Shown: positions 43,374-52,943 of the stretch, piece by piece | Numbering within the stretch: the stretch's first letter is position 1 | Layout: the number at the start of each line of letters is the position of its first letter | NCBI RefSeq assembly: GCF_034670185.1 | Contig: NZ_JAXMNY010000001.1 | Span: forward strand, 186,001-250,000 | DNA: 64,000 nt | Direction of reading: 5' to 3' | From: Nisaea sp. | GTDB taxonomy: Bacteria; Pseudomonadota; Alphaproteobacteria; Thalassobaculales; Thalassobaculaceae | Translations under genes and position numbers: made by a program | Notes under the pieces: generated by a model | What the model saw: only the letters and a program-made list of their open reading frames with translations | Databases searched by the model: none | What the model was told of the DNA's origin: nothing

Positions 43374-46259
43374 TCAGCTATCGTCGAACATTGCATCGAG
43401 TTCTAACTGGACAGGTGATGCACCTTGATCTGATCTCAGCCCGAAATCTTGTGTCGTATTCGCGGAGACCTCATCCATCACCAGTCCGGACCTCGTTTGA
43501 TCTCTCTCTGGCGGCGGCATAGAGATGATCGTTCCGGGTGGTGTGTCAGGATCTGTCATGAGCTCTAGCTTGAGCTGTAATCGCCTCAGTTTTCGCTCAT
43601 GTTTGGAGATCCAGCGTTCAATTCCGGGCTCTCCTTCCGCCTGAGCTTTCAGTGAGTTCTCCAAGGCATTCCGATGTAGACGAATTCCCTTTTTCGTCTC
43701 AGCGACGAACCGATCGTCGTGGGCGATTGGCATGCTCTCTCCACAATTATCGCAGTCTTTATCTTTGGGACATGGGGTAAGCGCAAAATTGTGGCGGCAC
43801 AGCCCTTTGCTGGTGACGTGTATGGATCCCAGTTCTAGCTTCAGGGCTTCGTCATATGTGATTACTTCATTGATTGATCGCTGTTGTGCTTTTTCTGCGA
43901 GTGGGCCGGTGACGTTAAGCGTCATACCGGATTTCTTGTCCAGAGCTTGCCAAGCTTCGATTACCGCTTCTTGAGGAAGGTGATCGTATGCTGCGTTCTG
44001 ACCAATGCTCTTGCGACCCGACCAGAACGCGATGAGTGCTTGGGAAAGGTACTTCCCTTGGGCGAGTGTGTTGAGCAGGTGACGCATCTGGTGGGTCTTT
44101 AATTTCCAAGGCTTCCCGGTACGAGAGTTCAGCAGCTCGTTCCTGGAGAAGATCGTCTTAGCTTCCTGATTCCCTTTTTCCTGGCCCGAGAGGGCGGTAA
44201 TGATCGAATTATAATTGACCCAAAAAGGCACATTCCAGAGTGTCGCTTTGTCGGCAATCTGTGCGTTGTAACCAAGACAAAAAAGGGCTTCAGAAAAGGG
44301 TAGCTCGGTCTCTGGATCTATGATCGGGAACTGGTCCTGCAACTTCCGCAGGACAAGAGTTTCAAGGCTTTCAAAGCTATATGTTATCAAGTACGACTTT
44401 CCAAACGTTCCGCGATCCGGTGCCTTAGTTTGCCCAATTGCCTTCAATTCGTCGGTCGTGATGTAACGAATAGATTTCGGCTTGGTCAGGTCTTTTTCAG
44501 TAAGTCCGATGATAGAAAACGCTTCGGCTAACGTTAATGGCTGGTCATCAAGGTGCTTAAGTCTCTCAGGTAGATAAAGCTTGTCGGGGCTGCTTACAAA
44601 CCAGTCGGCCAGCAATTGGAGATTCGCCGGCAGCGGGCCAGGATACTCTGCGATGTGACCCAGAATATATTCTCGAATACTATTTTGAGAATAGGTCGCT
44701 CGGGTCTCATTCGACTGGGCTGCCTGATCATACTCTTTCCGTCTTACTCTCTCTGGATCCGTAGTGGTCCCAGAACGAACCAGCGCCTTCGTGTACCTCT
44801 GGCTGAAATGCCTCATCGGGGCATAGTCGCTGTAGGCATTGAGCAGGCGAATCACCTCATCACGTGTAATGGGCTGACCATGCAGGTGCGCGAGATCTTC
44901 CGGCAGCTCTAGTTGGTTTGGATGTGCCTCGAACCATGCCCTCATTCGAGCGTTATTTGGGCCTTGCCTGATGTTTTTGGCAAACACGCGCTGTTTGGCA
45001 AGGTCGAGGACCGATTGGTATGTGTATGTCCAAGCATGGCCAACCTCACGGATGACCTTCTTCAGTTCACCCATGCGTCGGGGGGCATTGGTCTCGCCGA
45101 CTTTTTCGAGTGCTTTCGACATGCGGAAGGCAGTACGGAAATTCGGCTTATCTACTGGATCCCAGTCGAGAATTCCCGCTATTTCTGGCCAGGTCAGAGC
45201 TTGCCCGCGCAGATGTTCAGTACCAGATGGTAGATATAGTTGACTAGGGTTTTCAGAGTACCATTTTGCAGCCTGCCGGGCACTCCGCCCCATGATTTTC
45301 AGCCGATATACAGCCTCCGTCGCGACGGATTCCCACTCGGGGTTTGCTCCCGAGCCAACGGCGAACTTGGTGATCGCGAGGCCCCCCTTTGCCGGGCGCC
45401 ATCTCAGGCCCATCCGGGGCGGGGCGTGAGTCTCGTCAGCTGAGGCTGTAACGCAGTCTATCGGCAAGGTCGTGATTTCGGCTTGGCGTGAAGGAGCGAA
45501 CATTCCGAGAGCAACGAAACATGAGTAAATCGTATTGTAGTGGTGCAACAGGCCGCCGTGGCGATTGAAGAGAGAGGCGATGTCTAAAATGGCATTGAGA
45601 TCTGGAAGTTTATCTTTTCGTGTCTTTTCATCTTTGAATTGTTCAGACTGCTTTTCACTGACCAAAAGATTTTCACGGCTAATTGAGTCTTTGTACCTGT
45701 ATGGATTGTTGAAAGAGACATCAAACTCAGTCAACGAATGATATTTTAAAACGGAGTTTATGACGGTTCCGAGGTGTTGACCCTGTTGCCACCAACCACC
45801 GCGCCCTCCGCGCTCGATATACTCACTGAGCTGGTCGATGACGGTTTGGTCGACCAAGGTTAGATCCGGTTGTTTACCTGTGTGGATTAGGGCCGCGTAA
45901 ATGGTTCGGAGAGCTCTGACAATCTTTGAAGGCTCGGAATTGGAACTCTTGCGATAAAGTTCAGCGACTATAGCTTTCGCCTGATCTAGGAACGGATAGG
46001 GGAACGGCTCTTTGCTGTGCGGCTTCGTTGCAAAATTGCATGAAGTTTTGGATGTCGAGCCGCGAACGCTGTCGAAGACCCATTTTGAAGCATCCCAGTC
46101 GATACCAAGCATCGCCATGAAAGGGCTGTGCTGTTGCTGGTGGGCAATGAAATCGGCCATATTTCGGCGCGCAGCCTGCAAATATGCCTGTTGCAAGGTG
46201 CTTGGAGAACCGTCCGGACGATTATTCTTGGGGATGAACGGTACGATGGTGGCGGTCAC
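43374..46259 (-). CDS. Large tyrosine recombinase (IntB/GmtZ-like)
   Basis: A 961-aa protein with a C-terminal tyrosine recombinase domain: first Arg in FAPSRQAEITTLP (near residue 260), KTHQMRHLLN carrying H and R, then FWSGRKSIGQNAAYDHLP with the likely nucleophile Tyr and Trp in place of His-III. Between them lies a long insert with repeated segments of the type PSQLYLPSGTEHLRGQALTWPEI (three or four imperfect copies: LPEDLAHLHGQPITRDE, LPERLKHLDDQPLTLAE). After the catalytic part comes a zinc-binding motif (CRHNFALTPCPKDKDCDNC). It overlaps the upstream gene by 4 bases. Unusually large for an integrase. Confidence 0.8.
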   Translation of the reverse strand: MTATIVPFIPKNNRPDGSPSTLQQAYLQAARRNMADFIAHQQQHSPFMAMLGIDWDASKWVFDSVRGSTSKTSCNFATKPHSKEPFPYPFLDQAKAIVAELYRKSSNSEPSKIVRALRTIYAALIHTGKQPDLTLVDQTVIDQLSEYIERGGRGGWWQQGQHLGTVINSVLKYHSLTEFDVSFNNPYRYKDSISRENLLVSEKQSEQFKDEKTRKDKLPDLNAILDIASLFNRHGGLLHHYNTIYSCFVALGMFAPSRQAEITTLPIDCVTASADETHAPPRMGLRWRPAKGGLAITKFAVGSGANPEWESVATEAVYRLKIMGRSARQAAKWYSENPSQLYLPSGTEHLRGQALTWPEIAGILDWDPVDKPNFRTAFRMSKALEKVGETNAPRRMGELKKVIREVGHAWTYTYQSVLDLAKQRVFAKNIRQGPNNARMRAWFEAHPNQLELPEDLAHLHGQPITRDEVIRLLNAYSDYAPMRHFSQRYTKALVRSGTTTDPERVRRKEYDQAAQSNETRATYSQNSIREYILGHIAEYPGPLPANLQLLADWFVSSPDKLYLPERLKHLDDQPLTLAEAFSIIGLTEKDLTKPKSIRYITTDELKAIGQTKAPDRGTFGKSYLITYSFESLETLVLRKLQDQFPIIDPETELPFSEALFCLGYNAQIADKATLWNVPFWVNYNSIITALSGQEKGNQEAKTIFSRNELLNSRTGKPWKLKTHQMRHLLNTLAQGKYLSQALIAFWSGRKSIGQNAAYDHLPQEAVIEAWQALDKKSGMTLNVTGPLAEKAQQRSINEVITYDEALKLELGSIHVTSKGLCRHNFALTPCPKDKDCDNCGESMPIAHDDRFVAETKKGIRLHRNALENSLKAQAEGEPGIERWISKHERKLRRLQLKLELMTDPDTPPGTIISMPPPERDQTRSGLVMDEVSANTTQDFGLRSDQGASPVQLELDAMFDDS

Positions 46260-47758
46260 ATCGGCGATTCCTCATGGAGTTTTAGCTTTGCGATGCAGGC
46301 GTTCTTGATAGCCTGTACGGCGTTAAATTGATCGAGGTGAATCTGTTTGATTTTAGGTTCTGTCTCACCATTGAGATCAACTCGGATTTCATTCTCAAGA
46401 TAATCCCAATCTGCATCGATAAAGGGCTCGAATAAAAAGCAGGTCAGACAGGCTCGCGGTGCATCAAGGTAGCAATCAGTCTTGGCGCCACAGGCTCCGA
46501 TTTTCTTCCCGGTCATCCTTTCAAAGTCACGGATCAGCCTGTTGTAGTTCCCGCTGTTTGTCGCCTCGTCGAAGTCATTGATAATCCCGCCGCTAAAGAC
46601 CCCGGCAAAGAAATCCATTTCTTCGCCGATTGCTTCGTTGATTGGCATCTGCAAGCTCGCCAGTGATGCCCTGTAGTGTTTTATTGAGTTCGTGTTTTTA
46701 TGGGTCAGAAGACGGGCTACCTGCGCATCCGTTGCGCCTTGGGCGATAGCCCTGGTCGCGAGTGTGTAGCGAAACCTATATGGGGTAATGTGAATCGGAC
46801 CCTTAGTCCGATCTGAGTAAGTTTCGATTTTCGAGAATACATAGTTAAGGAGAATGTTGAGATCATCTGATACGTCAAAATCAAAGAGGCTGTCGTCCGG
46901 ATCCGGCGATCCTTTTGAGTTCTGATACCGAATTAGTATGTCGGCCAAGACTGAAGGGGCCCGGCGACGGATATGGCCAGAGCTTTTGCCTCCTCTATTC
47001 TTGGCCAGTGGTATCAGAAGTGTTACCTCTCGAGCAATTCCTGCCGGCCCATCTTCGATTTGGACGTGCTTATTTCTCATTCGTACCGTCTGAATGGGCC
47101 GCACGCCCGTGCCTACTTGAAACCACGTGATAGCGTACTCCCTGAAGCTAATGGCTCCGCCAATATAGGCTTTATTCACCCCGTTCTGGATGCTCTTAAG
47201 TTCTTGTTCTGTAAGGGCTCCTCGATCAGGATCGTTGGTTAAAAGCGCGAAGTATGGGCCGTCGCCATTGTCATTCAGTTCTTGGATTTCTGGGTCAAGG
47301 ATGAATGCGCGAACTTCCTCGTCAACCATCCGTTCGTCATTCGTTTGTGAGAGTTGATAAAGGTAAAATTTCAGAAATGGCCAATACGATAATGAGGTGT
47401 GATGAGACCATTTCTCGATTTGATGAAGGGTGATTGGATGGTAAATGATAAAATGCTTGTCCATAAAAGCAGAAGTCACGGTCCGATGTATATTTCTTGC
47501 GTAGTCAATAGAGAAATATATAAGAGTTTCTGTAAGTATCTTGAATGTAATATCTGACAATAATGTTTTGTCTTTAATGAAGCGCAGGTCTGATCGGAAT
47601 CCTTTGCGGCCATGCACTGCTGGAATCAGCGTTCTCGTCCCCGGTATGAGTCGAATCAATTTCCCATCTTGTAGACGAATTTCTTGCCCTTCGAGCCAAT
47701 TATGATCCGAATAGTATTCTCGTGCCGAAAGTTGGAAGTTTTCAATCCTAATCGTCAT
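46256..47758 (-). CDS. Tyrosine recombinase-fold protein (Tfp/GmtY-like)
   Basis: A 500-aa protein with the recombinase fold: GVRPIQTVRM (first Arg), TPYRFRYTLATRAIAQG where the His of the HxxR motif is replaced by Tyr, and RLLTHKNTNSIKHYRAS with His-III and the Tyr nucleophile position. A C-terminal Cys cluster (CGAKTDCYLDAPRACLTC) is a probable zinc site. The changed active site suggests a structural or regulatory partner. It overlaps the preceding recombinase by 11 bases and the following one by 4. Confidence 0.8.
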   Translation of the reverse strand: MTIRIENFQLSAREYYSDHNWLEGQEIRLQDGKLIRLIPGTRTLIPAVHGRKGFRSDLRFIKDKTLLSDITFKILTETLIYFSIDYARNIHRTVTSAFMDKHFIIYHPITLHQIEKWSHHTSLSYWPFLKFYLYQLSQTNDERMVDEEVRAFILDPEIQELNDNGDGPYFALLTNDPDRGALTEQELKSIQNGVNKAYIGGAISFREYAITWFQVGTGVRPIQTVRMRNKHVQIEDGPAGIAREVTLLIPLAKNRGGKSSGHIRRRAPSVLADILIRYQNSKGSPDPDDSLFDFDVSDDLNILLNYVFSKIETYSDRTKGPIHITPYRFRYTLATRAIAQGATDAQVARLLTHKNTNSIKHYRASLASLQMPINEAIGEEMDFFAGVFSGGIINDFDEATNSGNYNRLIRDFERMTGKKIGACGAKTDCYLDAPRACLTCFLFEPFIDADWDYLENEIRVDLNGETEPKIKQIHLDQFNAVQAIKNACIAKLKLHEESPM

Positions 47759-49037
47759 TAGCTATCTCAATTTCAGATTTTGGATTTGTGACGGTCTCGA
47801 TCTCATCAAAAAGTTTCTCGGCAATTTCGTCAGCTTTTTTCCGAGTGTGGCGGCGCAAGTACTTGTCTGCAGATGTGCTGGCCTCACTCCATCCCATCAG
47901 CCTATTTCGAATTTTGCGTTCCATCTCCGAGTCTGGAGCTTCTTTTGATGCATCCAGCATCTCAGAGAGGAACTCATTCCAAGTCCGCCGCATTGTATGG
48001 GGCGTCAAGTATTTGGGGATTGCAGCGCTGCTCGCCCGTATATCTTCAAAGATGCGGTTTACCTGGCGTTCGGACAATTGCCGGCCGTCTCGACCCGTAA
48101 ACAGGTAGCCTTTCTTACGGGCCCATTTAGGCAGCTTTGACCAGTGTTGCGTGATGAACTCGTCGATCAATATTCTTGTGGCGGGCCTGAATGGTACAGT
48201 TCGGCGTAGGGTTTTTGAGACGTGAAAAGAAACGTTTGCGCCGGAGAGCTGGAGATTGGCGACGAGGATATTGTGGACCTCGGCACGGCGTCCCCCAGTT
48301 TCCAGAAACAGTTTCCAAATCAGATAATTCCTGTCTCTGACAAACGCATCTTTCCAGGGATTATCAGCGCTACATGGGGTTACAATATCTTCAATGATCT
48401 GAACAAATTGGCGAGATAACCCCTCCAAGGATTCGTCTTGATCACCTTTGTCAGTCAATCGGGGGATGAAAGATTTTAGACGTTTCAGTCCTTCCTCGGC
48501 GAATATCCGCCGGTCAGAGCCAAAATCCTTGAAGCGGATCGGCGTCTTGCGTGCATTGTATGTCCATTCGAGGAAGGAAGCCGTATTCCGAAGTGCTGCC
48601 GCATAGCCTTCATCCTGAATCTCTTCATGTCGTTCCCGATTGGTTCTGCGGCGGTTTGGCCGCGCTGCTTCAAGGCCAATGACATTTGGTCGAAGAGGCT
48701 TCTTTCTTGCCTCGGCCATCATTGTCAATTCGGTGTTCTGGGCTTGCGCGGTAAGCCTAAGAAAGTCGCCTAACGCTTCGGCTTCGTCATATGAGAGCGG
48801 CTCGCCGGTCATCATCCGGGTGCTGAAATCAGTTCCCTCCATCGCGAACATCCAGTCCGATGCCCGGGCAATAGCGATGAGGTGATTTCTGATCGTCTTA
48901 GGCGACAGGCCCTGACTGCGAAGGCTGCTAATCACATAATAGTTGGGCCAGTAGGACGGCAGACCGACCGGCTCCATCAACACATAGGTTTCCTCACCCC
49001 GAGAATCGATGAAACGGCGAAGGCCATAGCGCTTCAT
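47748..49037 (-). CDS. Tyrosine recombinase (IntA-like), first gene of operon
   Basis: A 429-aa site-specific recombinase with N-terminal SAM-like core-binding part and catalytic domain: LETGGRRAEVHN (Arg-I), TPHTMRRTW (H347, R350), LMGWSEAS (Trp at the His-III position) and ADKYLRR with nucleophile Y393. It leads an operon of three recombinase-fold genes and one small gene, all overlapping or nearly so. It ends close to nrdJ, with 155 bases between, where the element boundary should lie. Confidence 0.88.
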   Translation of the reverse strand: MKRYGLRRFIDSRGEETYVLMEPVGLPSYWPNYYVISSLRSQGLSPKTIRNHLIAIARASDWMFAMEGTDFSTRMMTGEPLSYDEAEALGDFLRLTAQAQNTELTMMAEARKKPLRPNVIGLEAARPNRRRTNRERHEEIQDEGYAAALRNTASFLEWTYNARKTPIRFKDFGSDRRIFAEEGLKRLKSFIPRLTDKGDQDESLEGLSRQFVQIIEDIVTPCSADNPWKDAFVRDRNYLIWKLFLETGGRRAEVHNILVANLQLSGANVSFHVSKTLRRTVPFRPATRILIDEFITQHWSKLPKWARKKGYLFTGRDGRQLSERQVNRIFEDIRASSAAIPKYLTPHTMRRTWNEFLSEMLDASKEAPDSEMERKIRNRLMGWSEASTSADKYLRRHTRKKADEIAEKLFDEIETVTNPKSEIEIANDD

Positions 49038-49065
49038 TCTCGGCTCTTTTCTTTACAAAAGAATT

Positions 49066-49127
49066 GGGTCCTAAACTCGCTAAATCGGATGGTGAACCAA
49101 AAATCCGATTTGTAAAGTTTAGAACCC
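49066..49127. repeat. Interrupted inverted repeat upstream of recombinase operon
   Basis: Paired blocks GGGT/ACCC (49066-49069, 49124-49127), CTAAACT/AGTTTAG (49071-49077, 49116-49122) and AAATCGGAT/ATCCGATTT (49082-49090, 49103-49111) around a 12-base centre. It lies between nrdJ and the first recombinase gene: a candidate recombinase-binding, attachment-end or operator region. Confidence 0.65.
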
Positions 49128-49192
49128 GAGATTCTGCCAAGAAAAAGCGGCGGATAAGGTACTGTAGGTTTACATTTTTAGCTAGAGTCCCA

Positions 49193-52100
49193 TTAGCTGC
49201 AGCCGGACGTTCCGCCGCAGGTGTCGCACTTCAGGCAGGTGCCGTTGCGGACCAGGGTGAAGTTGCCGCATTCGCCGCAGCTTTCGCCCTCATAGCCCTT
49301 GATGCGGGCCTCACGGATCCGGTTCAACTTTGCGTCGGTAGCATCCATCACGCTTTCGGAGACGGTAACCGATGCGCTCTTCTGCACCGTTGTCGTCACA
49401 GTCGCCGTCTGCGCGGCTGTCGTTGCCATGACCGGCTGGGCATGGTCCGTACCGGTGGCCTTCATCTGGTTCGACTGACCACCCTGCAGCACCACCAGGT
49501 TCTTGCGGACATAACCGCGGCTGGTGATGGTGCCGACCTGCTCCATGAGCTGGGCCTTGGCCTTGTCGACGGCGTTCTCGTCGTCGCCGCCGCCGATTGC
49601 ATCCGGCATCAGGTCGCTGGTATCGACATGGCTGAGATCGTGCCGGTCGAGATAGGAGATCGCCAGCTCACGGAAGATGTAGTCGAGGATGGAGGTCGCC
49701 ATCTTGATGGCGTCGTTGCCTGTCACCATGCCCTGCGGCTCGAACCGCGTGAAGGTGAAGGCGTCGACATATTCCTCAAGCGGCACGCCATATTGCAGGC
49801 CGATGGAGACGGCGATGGCGAAGTTGTTCATCAGCGAGCGGAAAGCGGCGCCTTCCTTGTGCATGTCGATGAAGATCTCGCCGAGTTTGCCTTCCTCGTA
49901 TTCGCCGGTCCGGAGGTACACCTTGTGGCCGCCGACATTGGCCTTCTGGGTGTAGCCCTTGCGGCGATGCGGCAGACGCTCACGTTCCGCGGCCCGTTCG
50001 ATGATGCGCTCGACGATCCGTTCGGCGACAACCGGCGCCTTTGCGGCGATCGGTGCTTCCATCAGGTCTTCCATCTCGTCCTCGTCCTCATCGTCAACGA
50101 GGGAGGAGGAGAGCGGCTGGCTCAGTTTGGAGCCGTCGCGATAGAGCGCGTTGGCCTTGATGCCGAGCTTCCAGGAAAGGATGTAGGCGTCCGAACAATC
50201 CTGGACCGTCGCCGCGTTCGGCATGTTGATGGTCTTGGAGATTGCACCGGTGATGAACGGCTGGGAGGCCGCCATCATGCGGATGTGGCTCTCGGTGGAG
50301 AGGAACCGCTTGCCGGTCCGGCCGCACGGGTTGGCGCAGTCGAACACCGGCAGATGCTCGTCCTTCAGATACGGCGCGCCTTCCAGCGTCATCGCACCGC
50401 AGACATAGGTGTTGGCTTCCTCGACCTGCTTTTTGGTGAAGCCGAGAGACAGCAGCATGTCGAAGGAGAGATCGTTCAGCTGATCGTCGGTGAAGCCGAG
50501 CGTATCACGGCAGAAATCCTCGCCGAGGGTCCACTTGTTGAAAGCGAACTTGATGTCGAAGGCGCTGGCCACCGCATCCTGGATCACTTTCACCTGGGCA
50601 TCGCCGAAGCCTTTTGCCTTCAGGCTTTCCGGGTTGATACCCGTGGCGCCTTCGAGCGTGCCGTGGCCGACGGCATAGCGGATGATCTCTTCGATCTGCT
50701 CTTCCGAATAGCCAAGGTTGCTGAGGGCTTCCGGCACGATCCGGTTGATGATCTTGAAGTAACCGCCGCCGGCCAGCTTCTTGAACTTCACCAGAGCGAA
50801 GTCAGGCTCGATGCCCGTGGTGTCGCAATCCATCACCAGACCGATGGTGCCGGTCGGTGCAATCACCGTGGTCTGGGCATTGCGGTAGCCGTGCTCCTGG
50901 CCGAGTTCCAGAGCCGCGTCCCAGGCAGCGATAGCAGCCGCGTTCAGCTCACGGTTCGGACTGTTCAGAGCGTTCAGAGGCACCGGCTGGATCGACAGAT
51001 CCTCATATCCCTCGTCCTCACCATAGGCGGCGCGGCGGTGGTTGCGGATGACCCGTAGCATATGTTCGGCGTTCGGCTTGTATTCGGGGAACGTGCCCAA
51101 CTCGCCGGCCATTTCGGCCGAGGTCTTGTAGGCAATGCCGGTCATCAGAGCGCTGATGCCGCCGCACAGCTCACGGCCTTCGTCGCTGTCATAGGAGAAG
51201 CCGCTGGCCATCAGCAGGCCGCCGATGTTGGCGAAGCCGAGGCCGAGGGTGCGGAAGTCGTAAGATAGTTTGGCGATTTCCTTGGACGGGAACTGCGCCA
51301 TCAGCACGGAGATTTCCAGCGTGATGGTCCAGATCCGGGTGGCGTGCTCGAATGCTTCGATGTCGAAGCTGCCATCCTCATGCCGGAACTGCATCAGGTT
51401 CATCGATGCGAGGTTGCAGGCCGTATCGTCGAGGAACATGTATTCGGAGCACGGGTTGGATGCATTGATCCGTCCCGAAGCGGGGCAAGTGTGCCACTCG
51501 TTGATCGTGGTGTCGTACTGGATCCCCGGATCGGCGCAGGCCCAGGCCGCGTTGGAGACCTTGTCCCACAGCTCGGCTGCATTGACCGACTCGGAGACCT
51601 TGCCGTCGGTACGGCGGATCAGATCCCAGTTCTTGCCTTCGGCAACAGCTTCCAGGAAGTCATTGCTGACCCGGATGGAGTTGTTCGAATTCTGACCGGA
51701 GACGGTGAGATAGGCTTCGCTGTCCCAGTCGGTGTCGTAGGTCGGGAAGTCGATTTCGGTGAAGCCCTGCTCGGCGAACTGGATGACCCGCTGGATGTAG
51801 TTCTCCGGGATCATCGCCTTGCGGCCGCCGATGATGGCTTTCTTCAGGGCACGGTTCTGCTTCGGATCGAAGCGGGCAGCGCCCTCGACACCGTCGACAT
51901 CGCGGCAGGCAGCCATGACTTCTTTGAGATGCTTCTGGGCCAGCTTGGAGCCGGAGACCAGGGCAGCGACCTTCTGCTCTTCGCGAACCTTCCAGTCGAT
52001 GTATTTCTCGATGTCCGGGTGATCGATGTCGACGGTAACCATCTTCGCCGCACGGCGGGTGGTGCCGCCGGACTTGATGGCGCCGGCCGCCCGGTCGCCG

Positions 52101-52879
52101 ATCTTCAGGAAGCTCATCAGGCCGGAAGACCTGCCTCCGCCGGAGAGGGACTCGCCTTCGCCGCGCAGGCGGGAGAAGTTTGAGCCGGTGCCGGAGCCAT
52201 ATTTGAAGAGCCGGGCCTCACGGACCCAGAGGTCCATGATGCCACCGTCATTCACCAGATCGTCGCTGACGCCCTGGATGAAGCAGGCATGGGGCTGGGG
52301 ATGCTCGTATGCCGACTTGGAACGGGTCAACTTGCCGGTCTTGTAGTCGACATAATGATGGCCCTGTGCGGGACCGTCGACGCCGTAAGCCCAGTGCAGG
52401 CCGGTGTTGAACCATTGGGGGGAGTTCGGGGCGGCCATCTGCCGGCAAAGCATATGGCACATTTCTTCGTAATAGGTCTTGGCGTCGGCCTCAGCGTCGA
52501 AGTAGCCGCCTTTCCAGCCCCAGTATGTCCAGGTGCCGGCCAGCCGGTTGAAAACCTGCTTGGCGCTGCTTTCGCCAACCGTGCGCTCGTCTTCCGGCAG
52601 GGCTGCGATGGCGTCCTTGTCCGGGGTCATGCGCCAAAGCCATGAAGGAACATCGTTCTCTTCGAACGGCTTCAGGCGCGCCGGGATGCCCGCCTTGCGG
52701 AAATATTTCTGTGCGAGGATGTCGCAAGCCACCTGCGACCAATCGGCCGGGACTTCAATATCGGCATTCTGGAACACCACAGACCCATCCGGATTGCGGA
52801 TTTCGCTGCTGGTTTTCCGAAATTCAATACCTGCATAAGGACCCTTTTTAGCGTCCGTAAACCGGCGTTCGATTCTCAT
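49193..52879 (-). CDS. nrdJ: Vitamin B12-dependent ribonucleotide reductase
   Basis: Class II RNR of 1228 aa that reduces ribonucleotides using adenosylcobalamin, independent of oxygen. Recognisable are the N-terminal region MRIERRFTDAKKGPYAGIEF, the active-site segment with NPCSEYMFLDDTACNLASMNL and PTGTIGLVMDCDTTGIEPD, and a C-terminal Zn/redox tail with CGECGNFTLV and CLKCDTCGG. Length is normal for alphaproteobacteria. A mobile element has inserted just after its 3' end without disrupting the reading frame. Confidence 0.97.
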   Translation of the reverse strand: MRIERRFTDAKKGPYAGIEFRKTSSEIRNPDGSVVFQNADIEVPADWSQVACDILAQKYFRKAGIPARLKPFEENDVPSWLWRMTPDKDAIAALPEDERTVGESSAKQVFNRLAGTWTYWGWKGGYFDAEADAKTYYEEMCHMLCRQMAAPNSPQWFNTGLHWAYGVDGPAQGHHYVDYKTGKLTRSKSAYEHPQPHACFIQGVSDDLVNDGGIMDLWVREARLFKYGSGTGSNFSRLRGEGESLSGGGRSSGLMSFLKIGDRAAGAIKSGGTTRRAAKMVTVDIDHPDIEKYIDWKVREEQKVAALVSGSKLAQKHLKEVMAACRDVDGVEGAARFDPKQNRALKKAIIGGRKAMIPENYIQRVIQFAEQGFTEIDFPTYDTDWDSEAYLTVSGQNSNNSIRVSNDFLEAVAEGKNWDLIRRTDGKVSESVNAAELWDKVSNAAWACADPGIQYDTTINEWHTCPASGRINASNPCSEYMFLDDTACNLASMNLMQFRHEDGSFDIEAFEHATRIWTITLEISVLMAQFPSKEIAKLSYDFRTLGLGFANIGGLLMASGFSYDSDEGRELCGGISALMTGIAYKTSAEMAGELGTFPEYKPNAEHMLRVIRNHRRAAYGEDEGYEDLSIQPVPLNALNSPNRELNAAAIAAWDAALELGQEHGYRNAQTTVIAPTGTIGLVMDCDTTGIEPDFALVKFKKLAGGGYFKIINRIVPEALSNLGYSEEQIEEIIRYAVGHGTLEGATGINPESLKAKGFGDAQVKVIQDAVASAFDIKFAFNKWTLGEDFCRDTLGFTDDQLNDLSFDMLLSLGFTKKQVEEANTYVCGAMTLEGAPYLKDEHLPVFDCANPCGRTGKRFLSTESHIRMMAASQPFITGAISKTINMPNAATVQDCSDAYILSWKLGIKANALYRDGSKLSQPLSSSLVDDEDEDEMEDLMEAPIAAKAPVVAERIVERIIERAAERERLPHRRKGYTQKANVGGHKVYLRTGEYEEGKLGEIFIDMHKEGAAFRSLMNNFAIAVSIGLQYGVPLEEYVDAFTFTRFEPQGMVTGNDAIKMATSILDYIFRELAISYLDRHDLSHVDTSDLMPDAIGGGDDENAVDKAKAQLMEQVGTITSRGYVRKNLVVLQGGQSNQMKATGTDHAQPVMATTAAQTATVTTTVQKSASVTVSESVMDATDAKLNRIREARIKGYEGESCGECGNFTLVRNGTCLKCDTCGGTSGCS

Positions 52880-52927
52880 ACTTGGAACTCCCCCGTTCCG
52901 TTTTGGTCAGTGGCTTGAGCGCTGATG

Positions 52928-52943
52928 CCACAAGATCTAGTGG
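52928..52943. promoter_or_regulatory. Putative NrdR box
   Basis: CCACAAGATCTAGTGG is a near-perfect 16-base palindrome resembling the NrdR repressor box consensus (ACAcwATATmTaGTGT type in GC-rich form), 49-64 bases upstream of nrdJ. A second box at the usual 31-32 base spacing was not seen, which lowers confidence. Confidence 0.5.

Noticed and set aside
49064..51058. 664-codon plus-strand frame opposite nrdJ
   Set aside because: Antisense shadow of the highly conserved nrdJ gene in GC-rich DNA.
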